From Firmicutes bacterium UBA6811 (GTDB lineage Bacteria; Bacillota; SHA-98; UBA4971): a stretch of DNA of 11,248 bases. The notes under the pieces were generated by a model. The model was not told where the DNA came from, did not search any database, and saw nothing but the letters and a program-made list of their open reading frames with translations. Location of the stretch: the NCBI GenBank assembly GCA_002452295.1, contig DKEX01000107.1:1-11248 (forward strand), written 5' to 3'. Every line of letters starts with the position of its first letter. Position 1 is the stretch's first letter. The position numbers and the translations under genes are program-made. Shown here piece by piece: positions 1 to 6,461 of this stretch.

Positions 1-1605
1 ATCGATGCCGACCTCAACGCCGGGCTCATCGACGAGCATGCGGCAAGGGCCAGGCGGCGGGCGATTGAGCTCGAGGCCGACTTCTACGGCGCCATGGATG
101 GCGCCAGCAAGTTCGTGCGCGGCGACGCCATCGCTGGAATCATAATCACGCTTGTCAACATCCTGGGCGGCATAGTCATCGGCATGGTCCAGTTGCGCAT
201 GCCTGTCATGCAGGCGCTGCAGACATTCGCGCTTCTGACGGTGGGCGACGGCCTCGTGTCGCAGATCCCGGCGCTTCTCGTCTCCACCGCCACCGGCATC
301 ATCGTCACCCGGGCCGCGGCGCAGTCCAACTTCGGGCAGGAGGTCACGACGCAGCTTCTCGCCCAGCCGAGGGCCGTCGCCATCGCCGCGGGGATGCTGG
401 TGCTGTTCGGCATGGTGCCCGGCCTTCCGAAGATGCCTTTTTTCCTGCTGGCTGCCGCCGGGGGGGCGCTTTCGTACGCCATAGCCGGTGCAGAGCGGGC
501 GCGCCTGAAGGCCGAGGAGGAGGAGGCCGAGAAACCACCGCCCGCCCCGAAGCAGCCGGAGAACGTCATGTCCCTCCTAGCGGTCGATGCTCTCGAGCTC
601 GAGATCGGGTACGGTCTCGTCCCTCTCGCCGACGAGAGCCAGGGCGGGAACCTGCTCGAGCGGGTCACCATGGTGAGGCGGCAGATCGCAGTGGAGCTGG
701 GGCTTGTGCTGCCGCACATCCGCATACGGGACAACATCCAGCTCCGCCCGTCCGGCTACGCCATCAAGATTCGCGGCGTCGAGGTGGCGCGGGGCGAGGT
801 CATGGTGGGATACTACCTCGCCATGAACCCCGGCGTCGTGGTGGAGCCGGTGCCCGGCATAGAGACCAGCGAGCCTGCGTTCGGGCTTCCTGCGTTGTGG
901 ATACCCGAGCAAGACCGCGAGAGGGCCGAGATGGCGGGCTACACCGTGGTCGACCCGACGTCGGTCATCGTGACCCACCTCACGGAGGTCATCCGCAGGC
1001 ATGCCGCGGAGCTTCTCGGGAGGCAGGATACGGCGAACCTCATAGAAAACGTGAAGAAGACGGAGCCGGCGGTGGTCGAGGAGCTCATCCCGGGCCTCTT
1101 GACCATCGGCGACGTGCAGAAGGTGCTTTCGAGCCTTCTGCGCGAGGGCGTGTCCGTCCGCAACGTGCCTGCGATACTCGAGGCCCTCGGGGATCACGCC
1201 CGGGAGACGCGCGACCTCGACGCGCTCACCGAGCACGCCAGGGCAGCCCTGGCCCGCGCCATATGCAGGCAATACCGAAACGCCGACGGAGAGCTTGTGG
1301 TGGCGACCGTGGACCCCGAGATCGAGGAGGAGATGGCAAGGGCACTCGATGGGCGTGCTGCGGGCGAGGCTCCGGCGCTCGAGCCGGGGCTTGTGCAATC
1401 CGTGATCCGTGCTGTCTCGCGTGCGGTGGAGAGGATGGCGTCCGAGGGTTACCAGCCGGTTCTCCTGACGCGGCCCGGGGTGCGGCCGTATTTGAGGAGG
1501 CTCGTGGAGCGGGTGTTGCCGGACGTGGTGGTGCTTTCCTACAACGAGGTCACCAGGGATCAGAAGGTCAGGTCGGTTGGGACGGTGAGCCTGCATGAGA
1601 ATTAA
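1..1605 (+). CDS. flhA: FlhA, flagellar type III export gate protein (5' partial)
   Basis: FlhA is an integral membrane protein of the flagellar export apparatus; its cytoplasmic domain forms the ring that docks substrates and chaperones before export. The reading frame is open from base 1, so the gene begins upstream. The 534 residues seen are about three quarters of a usual ~690-residue FlhA. The window opens inside the FHIPEP-family signature (IDAD, then LNAGLID), followed by ADFYGAMDGASKFV at about residues 27-40. Hydrophobic segments lie at about 42-62, 75-105 and 120-150, then an acidic/proline linker (about 160-180) leads into the cytoplasmic domain with PAFGLPALWI. The first ATG visible (base 94) is internal methionine, not the start. 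The stop overlaps the first 11 bases of flhF, so the two genes are co-transcribed and probably translationally coupled. Identification is very secure. Confidence 0.97.
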   Translation: MDADLNAGLIDEHAARARRRAIELEADFYGAMDGASKFVRGDAIAGIIITLVNILGGIVIGMVQLRMPVMQALQTFALLTVGDGLVSQIPALLVSTATGIIVTRAAAQSNFGQEVTTQLLAQPRAVAIAAGMLVLFGMVPGLPKMPFFLLAAAGGALSYAIAGAERARLKAEEEEAEKPPPAPKQPENVMSLLAVDALELEIGYGLVPLADESQGGNLLERVTMVRRQIAVELGLVLPHIRIRDNIQLRPSGYAIKIRGVEVARGEVMVGYYLAMNPGVVVEPVPGIETSEPAFGLPALWIPEQDRERAEMAGYTVVDPTSVIVTHLTEVIRRHAAELLGRQDTANLIENVKKTEPAVVEELIPGLLTIGDVQKVLSSLLREGVSVRNVPAILEALGDHARETRDLDALTEHARAALARAICRQYRNADGELVVATVDPEIEEEMARALDGRAAGEAPALEPGLVQSVIRAVSRAVERMASEGYQPVLLTRPGVRPYLRRLVERVLPDVVVLSYNEVTRDQKVRSVGTVSLHEN

Positions 1606-3037
1606 GCGGTACGTGGCCCGTACGATACAGGAAGCCCTTGACACGGTGCGCGAGGACCTTGGGCCTGACGCGGTGATACTCCACACGCGAAAGGCACGCA
1701 GGGGCGGCCTGGCCGGGCTTCTCGGGGGGGAGAGGTTCGAGGTCATCGCGGCGCTCGACGTGAACGTCCCTGAGACGGGAACAAGGGCCGGCGTGGCACC
1801 CAGGTCGGCGGCCAGGGGGCCGGCTCGGCCGCCGACGCCGACGCCCGCACCGGCGGGGGCCACGGCGCCGTCGTCGATCACGGGTCGGGCGGGCGGGCGC
1901 CCGGAAGGCCGACCAGGTGGCGGTGACGCCCATGCCGCGAGGCCGGCAGCGACCGTCCCCATGCAGGACGGAGGCGCGACAGCGCAGGCGGGTATGTGGC
2001 TTCAGCCGGGGACACGCGTGGCTGCGGGCGTCGGCGCGGGTGCCGCGCGGGCCTACGAAACCACGCCGGCGGCGCGGCTTGTGGAGATGCACGAGCGGCT
2101 TCTCGACATGGATGTGGACCCCGATCTCGCGGAGGCACTCATCCAGGCGGCGAAGATGAAGTGGCGGGAGGCGCAGGTGGCGGGGAAGTCAGCGTATGAC
2201 CTGGTGCTTGACCTCATCACGGGGACGCTTCCCGTGGCGGGCGGCGTCGGGCTTGCACCGGGCTCGCGCCGGGTGGTGGCCCTGGTGGGTCCAACCGGGG
2301 TTGGCAAAACGACCACGCTCGCAAAGATAGCGGCCCTGGCAGCGCTTTTCGGGAAGAAGAAGGTGGCATTTGTCACGGCCGACACTTACAGGATTGCCGC
2401 GGTTGAGCAACTGCGGACCTATGCCGAGATAATCGGCGTGCCGTGCGAGGTGGTGTACACGCCCGCCGAGATGCGCCAGGCTCTCGCATCCCACAGCGGG
2501 CGCGACCTGGTGCTCATCGATACCGCCGGGAGGAGCCCGAGGAGCGGAATGCACATGGCGGAACTGGGCGCCTTTCTCGAGGCCGCCGGGGTGGATGAGA
2601 CGCACCTCGTTCTCAGCATGACCACGAGGCCCCGCGACCTCTTTGACATAGTGGCGAGGTTCGGCCCATGCGGCGTCAACAGGCTCGTCTTCTCCAAGCT
2701 GGACGAGACGGAACGCCTGGGGGCGATCCTCGGGGTGGCGAGCGCGGTGAAGGTGCCCATCTCATACGTGACATACGGGCAGAACGTGCCGGAGGACATC
2801 GAGGTGGCGGACGCCGCTCGGCTTGCCAGGTGGATACTGGACGGCGGTGTGGCGGATGCCGAAGGCGCGAGGGGCGGTATAGACAGGGATGGAGGCACGG
2901 GCACGGGTGCAGGCACGGGCAGCGACGCAGGTGGAGGAGCAGGTGCAGGAGCAGGTGGAGGTGCAGGGGCAGATGCAGGCGCAAGCGTAGCGTCGGCGGA
3001 GGCGAGACTTCGGCAAACGGGTGGGAGAATGACATGA
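1595..3037 (+). CDS. flhF: FlhF, SRP-type GTPase for flagellar placement
   Basis: FlhF is the third SRP-family GTPase (with Ffh and FtsY); it homodimerises on GTP at the membrane and marks the site of flagellar assembly. The 480 residues show an N-terminal B region (RIKRYVARTIQEALDTVRED at the start), a low-complexity Pro/Ala/Gly linker (about 70-150), an N domain, and the NG GTPase core: P-loop GPTGVGKT at 232-239, ADTYRIAAVEQLRTYAE in the insertion-box region, DTAGR at 309-313 and SKLDE at about 367-371. The last ~60 residues are a Gly/Ala/Thr-rich tail, absent from typical FlhF proteins. The ATG at 1595 lies inside the flhA end, with a weak GGTGAG at 1584-1589. The TGA stop overlaps the flhG ATG (ATGA, 3034-3037), indicating coupled translation with its regulator. 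Family assignment is secure; the role in polar versus peritrichous placement cannot be told from sequence. Confidence 0.96.
   Translation: MRIKRYVARTIQEALDTVREDLGPDAVILHTRKARRGGLAGLLGGERFEVIAALDVNVPETGTRAGVAPRSAARGPARPPTPTPAPAGATAPSSITGRAGGRPEGRPGGGDAHAARPAATVPMQDGGATAQAGMWLQPGTRVAAGVGAGAARAYETTPAARLVEMHERLLDMDVDPDLAEALIQAAKMKWREAQVAGKSAYDLVLDLITGTLPVAGGVGLAPGSRRVVALVGPTGVGKTTTLAKIAALAALFGKKKVAFVTADTYRIAAVEQLRTYAEIIGVPCEVVYTPAEMRQALASHSGRDLVLIDTAGRSPRSGMHMAELGAFLEAAGVDETHLVLSMTTRPRDLFDIVARFGPCGVNRLVFSKLDETERLGAILGVASAVKVPISYVTYGQNVPEDIEVADAARLARWILDGGVADAEGARGGIDRDGGTGTGAGTGSDAGGGAGAGAGGGAGADAGASVASAEARLRQTGGRMT
2891..2992 (+). repeat. Imperfect GCAGGT/GGAGCA short repeats encoding Gly/Ala-rich FlhF tail
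   Basis: About 100 bases made of degenerate 6-base units (GGCACG, GCAGGT, GGTGCA, GGAGCA) at the 3' end of flhF. In the flhF frame they encode an almost pure Gly/Ala/Thr tail. The purine-rich units could expand or contract by slippage in steps that keep frame when multiples of three are gained or lost. No function is known to me. Confidence 0.75.
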
Positions 3038-3924
3038 ACGACCAGGCGAGGAGCCTCCGCAGCATTGCCCGGGAGCAGGGGCAGCCCGGGCGCCCCGACG
3101 AGGCCTGCGCCCCGCGCGTGATCGCGGTTACGAGCGGAAAGGGCGGCGTCGGCAAGACGAACGTGGTGCTCAATGCGTCTATCACGCTTGCGTTCGGCGG
3201 TGCGCGGGTCGTCGTGCTCGATGCCGACCTCGGGCTCGGCAACATCGACGTCATGCTGGGCATAGTTCCTCGATACACGCTGGCCCACGTGGCCGCCGGG
3301 GAGGTGGGCATTGCGGACATCGAGGTGCCGGGGCCGGGGGGCATAAGGATAATCCCGTGCGGGTCGGGGATCACTTCCCTCCTGCGCCTCCCCGAGTCGG
3401 AGAGGGCGCACCTCGTCTCGGCGCTTGCCGCTCTGGAGCGCGAGGCGGACTTTATCATCGTTGACACCGGCGCGGGTCTCTCTCCGGGCGTGGTCGGGTT
3501 TCTCGCCGCTGTCGAGGAGGTCATCGTCGTCACCACCCCGGAACCGACCTCCATCGCTGACGCCTACGCCACGGTGAAGGTGGTGTCTCATGAGAACCCC
3601 GCCGCGCCGGTGATGCTTGTCGTAAACATGGCGCGGGACCTCCAGGAGGCAGAGGACGCGGCGGAGAAGATAACCCTCGTTGCGAAGAGGTTTCTCCAGG
3701 TGAACATCAAGCTGCTGGGGTTCGTGCCGAGAGACCTGTGCGTAGCCAGGGCTGTGATGCAACAGAAGCCCTTCGTGCTGCGATACCCGTCGTGTCCCGC
3801 ATCGCGAGCAGTAGGGGAGATCGCAAACAGGCTGCAGGGCAGGGGCGACGAGGCAGCTTCGCTCCAAGGGTTTGTCGGCCAAGGGCTTGCGGGCTTCTTC
3901 AGGAAGATCTCCTCGCGTTCCTGA
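3034..3924 (+). CDS. flhG: FlhG (FleN/YlxH), MinD-type ATPase controlling flagellar number
   Basis: FlhG is a membrane-associated MinD/ParA-family ATPase that stimulates FlhF GTPase activity and controls flagellar number. The 296-residue product starts with an activator-helix motif DQARSLR (residues 3-9), matching the DQAxxLR motif known from FlhG. It then has the deviant Walker A KGGVGKT (36-42), LDADLGLGNIDVMLG (switch I region) and DTGAG (144-148) as Walker B/switch II. The final residues (GLAGFFRKISSRS) look like the amphipathic membrane-targeting helix of the family. The frame is open far upstream, but ATG 3034 is chosen because it places DQAxxLR at the N-terminus, overlaps the flhF stop as ATGA, and has GGGAG at 3023-3027 six bases upstream. 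It lies immediately before the PilZ gene with a 44-base gap. Very secure. Confidence 0.96.
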   Translation: MNDQARSLRSIAREQGQPGRPDEACAPRVIAVTSGKGGVGKTNVVLNASITLAFGGARVVVLDADLGLGNIDVMLGIVPRYTLAHVAAGEVGIADIEVPGPGGIRIIPCGSGITSLLRLPESERAHLVSALAALEREADFIIVDTGAGLSPGVVGFLAAVEEVIVVTTPEPTSIADAYATVKVVSHENPAAPVMLVVNMARDLQEAEDAAEKITLVAKRFLQVNIKLLGFVPRDLCVARAVMQQKPFVLRYPSCPASRAVGEIANRLQGRGDEAASLQGFVGQGLAGFFRKISSRS

Positions 3925-3953
3925 CCCCCTGTTGCCAGGGCGGAGAAGAGCCT

Positions 3954-3960
3954 GGGAGGA
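3954..3960 (+). promoter_or_regulatory. Shine-Dalgarno GGGAGGA deciding the GTG start of the PilZ gene
   Basis: GGGAGGA lies 8 bases before GTG 3969. It favours this GTG over the upstream in-frame ATG at 3738, which would overlap flhG by 187 bases and add an unrelated N-terminus. Confidence 0.75.
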
Positions 3961-3968
3961 TAGCCATC

Positions 3969-4634
3969 GTGGAAGTCGAGGATGTGCTGGCGGTAAACCA
4001 GAAGGTCACACTCGTTGTTCTCGAAGGGCGTAATGCAGGCAGCTACCCGAGCCGCGTGGAAGACATCGGGTTCGACGCGGTGGTTGTTGCTGCGCCGACG
4101 CACAAGGGTGCGGTCCTGAGACTGGCCGAGGGTGATGCCGTGCGCGTTCAAGCGGTGCAGCGGGACGCCGTGTACTGTTTCGACACGGTCGTTGAAATGA
4201 CGATCATACACCCCTTTCCCATGCTTCAACTGGCGAGACCCGCGGAGATCGTGCGGGAGCAGAGGCGGCGGTACGCAAGGGCTGATGTCTCGCTTCCGGC
4301 GCGGTACCGCTGTCTTGACCACAAGAGCGGGCGCCGCCTCGCCCCGTACAAGGGGACGGCCACGAACGTGTCGGGCGGCGGTGCGCTGATACTGACCTTG
4401 CACTCCAGGTCGGACCTCAAGGTGGGCTCGCAGGTGGATATCGAACTGGAGCTTCCTGACGGCAAGGTCTCTGCGAAGGGTGTTGTGGTGAGGGCCTCGA
4501 CCGAACAGGCGGAGATGGGGAAAGTCCAGAAGATAGCCGTGGAGTTCAAGGACATAGACGAGAAGCAGCGGGACGTGCTGGCGAAGTACGTCCTGCAGCG
4601 ACAGTTCGAGTTGCGGCGCAAGGGGCTGCTGTAG
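3969..4634 (+). CDS. PilZ-domain c-di-GMP receptor, YcgR/YpfA-like flagellar brake protein
   Basis: Proteins of this type bind cyclic di-GMP through the PilZ domain and slow or stop the flagellar motor. The 221-residue product has an N-terminal beta-rich domain (about 1-90, PilZN/YcgR type) and a C-terminal PilZ domain with both ligand motifs intact: RxxxR as RRYAR (100-104) and N/DxSxxG as NVSGGG (133-138). Binding of c-di-GMP is therefore expected. The end (about 195-221) is a charged helix. The gene starts with GTG after a strong GGGAGGA. It sits between flhG and fliA, with only 4 bases to the fliA ATG, so it belongs to the flagellar operon and most likely acts on the motor or export apparatus. 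Whether it brakes the motor like YcgR or acts otherwise is inference. Confidence 0.92.
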   Translation: MEVEDVLAVNQKVTLVVLEGRNAGSYPSRVEDIGFDAVVVAAPTHKGAVLRLAEGDAVRVQAVQRDAVYCFDTVVEMTIIHPFPMLQLARPAEIVREQRRRYARADVSLPARYRCLDHKSGRRLAPYKGTATNVSGGGALILTLHSRSDLKVGSQVDIELELPDGKVSAKGVVVRASTEQAEMGKVQKIAVEFKDIDEKQRDVLAKYVLQRQFELRRKGLL

Positions 4635-4638
4635 GACC

Positions 4639-5403
4639 ATGGCTGTGCAGGAACTGTGGGACGAGTACAAATCCCGGGGAAACCCCCGGGCCAAAGAGGA
4701 GCTCATCGCACGCTACCTCCCGATGGTCCCCGTGCTCGCAGGCAGGATGGCCATGAAGCTGTCCGCCGTGGTCGGCTACGAGGACCTGGTGGGCTGGGGA
4801 GTCATCGGGCTCATCGAGGCCATCGAGAAGTTCGACCCCGGCAGGGGAGTGAGGTTCGAAACCTACGCAAGGACACGGATCAGGGGCGCGATGGCTGATG
4901 GCGTGAGGGAAGCCGACTGGGTGCCAAGGTCCGTGCGACAGAACGCGCGGCGGATGGCGGGCGCATACGCGGCGCTCGAGAGAAGGCTCGGGCGGCCTGC
5001 CACCGACGAGGAGGCCGCGGCGGAGCTCGGGGTAAGCCCCGATAAGCTCCAGAGGATGCTGGCCGATGCATCGCGGGGCGCTGTCCTTTCCCTCGACGAG
5101 ATCGTGCAGATGAGCGAGGACGGGCGCGCGGTCACCTTGCTGGACGCCGTCCCGGACCTCGACAGCCCGGATCCAGTCGCCGTATATGAGCTCGAGGACC
5201 TGAGGAGGCGCCTTGCGAGGGCCTTCGACGAGCTTCCGGAACGTGAGAGGCTCGTCGTGACCCTCCACTACTACGATGAGCTTACGGTGCGGGAGATAGC
5301 GGAGATACTGGGCGTATCGGAGGGGCGTGTCTCGCAACTGCACACTCGCGCGGTGCTGAGGCTCAGGGCCAGGCTGGCGCCTGGTGGAGACAGGGGAGAC
5401 TGA
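4639..5403 (+). CDS. fliA: Sigma-28 factor FliA/SigD for late flagellar genes
   Basis: An RNA polymerase sigma factor of the FliA/WhiG/SigD family; it directs transcription of late flagellar, motor and chemotaxis genes and is normally held by anti-sigma FlgM (not in this window). The 254 residues match family length. Region 2 spans about 20-105: YLPMVPVLAGRMA, YEDLVGWGVIGLIEAIEKFD, then RFETYARTRIRGAMADGVRE and DWVPRSVR. Region 3 (about 106-165) contains GRPATDEEAAAELG. Region 4 (about 190-245) contains LPERERLVVTLHYYDELTVREIAEILGVSEGRVSQL split over two helices of the HTH. The ATG at 4639 follows the PilZ stop by 4 bases; the nearest SD-like sequences are AAGGGG (4620-4625) and TAGGA (4632-4636), both modest. 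A GC-only hairpin lies just inside the coding start (4673-4690). Secure as FliA-type sigma. Confidence 0.95.
   Translation: MAVQELWDEYKSRGNPRAKEELIARYLPMVPVLAGRMAMKLSAVVGYEDLVGWGVIGLIEAIEKFDPGRGVRFETYARTRIRGAMADGVREADWVPRSVRQNARRMAGAYAALERRLGRPATDEEAAAELGVSPDKLQRMLADASRGAVLSLDEIVQMSEDGRAVTLLDAVPDLDSPDPVAVYELEDLRRRLARAFDELPERERLVVTLHYYDELTVREIAEILGVSEGRVSQLHTRAVLRLRARLAPGGDRGD
4673..4690 (+). other. Perfect 7-bp GC hairpin early in fliA
   Basis: CCCGGGG (4673-4679), loop AAAC, CCCCGGG (4684-4690). It begins 34 bases after the first base of the fliA start codon and covers the codons for residues about 12-17 (SRGNPR). No T tract follows, so it is not an intrinsic terminator. It could affect ribosome movement or transcript stability; it may also be chance in GC-rich coding DNA. 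Confidence 0.5.
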
Positions 5404-5414
5404 AGGGGGGCGAG

Positions 5415-5816
5415 ATGATGTCTGTGCGGTCTGTTGACGTCCAGAACGCCATAGCCCGGGCAGGGGAGGCCGAGCGGGTCCAGAGGGTCCAGAACGACGC
5501 GGCGACCACCGGGCAACAGGCGTTTGCGGCTGAGCTTTCGAAGCGGGCTGAGGAGAGATCACAGCAGGTTACATCGTCGCCCAGGGCTGAAGAGGAGAAG
5601 ATCCGCGACGAGAAGGAGCGGCGCCGCCGGAGGGAGCCTGGCGCGGAGGGCGGCGGACAGGATGCGACGCCGGGAGCAGGCGGCGGCGGTGATGCCGGGG
5701 AAGGCGACCATGCTGGTGCGCCGACCGGCCCAGATGGCCCGGCCGGTGCGGCAGGCGCGGCCGGCACGGCTGACGAGGCCCCGGCGCCGGGGCGGATAAT
5801 CGACGTGGAGGTTTGA
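5415..5816 (+). CDS. Small conserved-context protein downstream of fliA; charged helix plus Gly/Ala-rich linker
   Basis: Function unknown. The 133-residue product has no signal peptide or membrane segment. Residues 1-74 are hydrophilic and probably helical (RSVDVQNAIARAGEAERVQR; then a Glu/Arg/Lys-rich stretch ending in five arginines at 69-73). Residues 75-126 are almost only Gly, Ala, Pro, Asp and Thr, and the protein ends in a short hydrophobic motif RIIDVEV. From memory, many Clostridia carry a small protein of similar build (N-terminal motif, charged helix, C-terminal IDI/IDV motif) after fliA; this match is unverified. ATG 5415 or ATG 5418 could be the start; AAGGGGGG at 5403-5410 suits both, with 5418 slightly better spaced. 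The gap to fliA is 11 bases and the next gene starts 3 bases after the stop, so it is in the flagellar operon. A coding gene is well supported by context and the good SD. Confidence 0.75.
   Translation: MMSVRSVDVQNAIARAGEAERVQRVQNDAATTGQQAFAAELSKRAEERSQQVTSSPRAEEEKIRDEKERRRRREPGAEGGGQDATPGAGGGGDAGEGDHAGAPTGPDGPAGAAGAAGTADEAPAPGRIIDVEV
5807..5811 (+). promoter_or_regulatory. Shine-Dalgarno GGAGG for the GTG start at 5820
   Basis: GGAGG sits within the last codons of the preceding small gene, 8 bases before GTG 5820. It supports that start and suggests coupled translation of the two genes. Confidence 0.7.
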
Positions 5817-5819
5817 GGC

Positions 5820-6461
5820 GTGGGTAATCTTGCACTACCGCAGGTGCCCTGGGACATCCTCCTCGCGGCGCTCGTCGCCGTTCTCGGGATCATGTTCATA
5901 GTGTTCTCCCTGGGGATGATGCTTGGCGAGCGCCGCGTGCGAGGAGGCGCGGTGGATGAGCGCAGGGGTCGCGGGGCGAGGACGCGAGACGATGCTGTCA
6001 TAGATGATGCGGTGCGCGCGATCGAGGCCGCGGCGGCCCGGGCCATCCAGGACCTCGAGGCGCGGGCGCAAGTGGCCGCCCGGCTTCTGGACGAGGCCGA
6101 GGGCAGGATCGCGGGGCTCAGGGAGATGCTGGAGGCCTCGAACCCTGGGGCGACAGCAGGCGGGGGCCCCGGGTCGGCCGCAGGACGGGACACATCTCAG
6201 CCTGGCGGCGCGGCCGGCGCCGGCGGCGCCAGGGCGGTCGGGACCGCCGAGAAACACGCTCTGGTGTTCCGCCTCGCTGGCGAGGGCCTGAGCGTGCCGG
6301 AGATCGCAAGACGCGCAGGGATCGGCCGGGGCGAGGCCCAGCTTATCCTGGATCTCCGGGCAACGGGCGGAACAGGGGCGGCCGCTCAGCCGCATGCGCC
6401 TTTGCGCAGCTCCGCGGTGAGCGCGGGGACCACTTCAAACAGATCTCCAACGATCCCGTAG
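5820..6461 (+). CDS. SwrB-like (DUF6115-like) membrane-anchored motility protein
   Basis: The 213-residue product has one N-terminal membrane helix (about 13-35), a charged helical/coiled-coil stretch (about 57-106), a Gly/Ala/Pro linker (107-143), and a helix-turn-helix-like segment at 146-180 (ALVFRLAGEGLSVPEIARRA, then GIGRGEAQLILDL). This layout, together with the place just after fliA, resembles SwrB of Bacillus subtilis, which is encoded directly after sigD and promotes flagellar export-apparatus activation; I infer a related role. The HTH-like part may bind a protein rather than DNA. It starts with GTG after a good GGAGG. Residues 181-213 look like a non-conserved extension: they run past the usual family end and through the 3' end of the convergent etfA gene (76-base overlap), with the first stop at 6459-6461. 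Homology to SwrB is moderate confidence; that the frame is coding up to residue ~180 is good. Confidence 0.78.
   Translation: MGNLALPQVPWDILLAALVAVLGIMFIVFSLGMMLGERRVRGGAVDERRGRGARTRDDAVIDDAVRAIEAAAARAIQDLEARAQVAARLLDEAEGRIAGLREMLEASNPGATAGGGPGSAAGRDTSQPGGAAGAGGARAVGTAEKHALVFRLAGEGLSVPEIARRAGIGRGEAQLILDLRATGGTGAAAQPHAPLRSSAVSAGTTSNRSPTIP

Noticed and set aside
577..1962. Long - strand open frame of 461 residues under flhA and flhF
   Set aside because: His/Arg/Pro-rich composition with no domain, antisense to two secure genes.
2419..3882. Long - strand open frame of 487 residues under flhF and flhG
   Set aside because: Antisense shadow with composition mirroring the GC-rich third positions of flhF and flhG.
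3738..3968. Upstream ATG extension of the PilZ gene
   Set aside because: It overlaps flhG by 187 bases and gives an N-terminus unlike the family; GTG 3969 has a strong ribosome site.
6378..6393. GCGGC/GCCGC hairpin at the etfA stop as a bidirectional terminator
   Set aside because: Short stem, no T run on either strand; the sequence lies in coding DNA of both genes.
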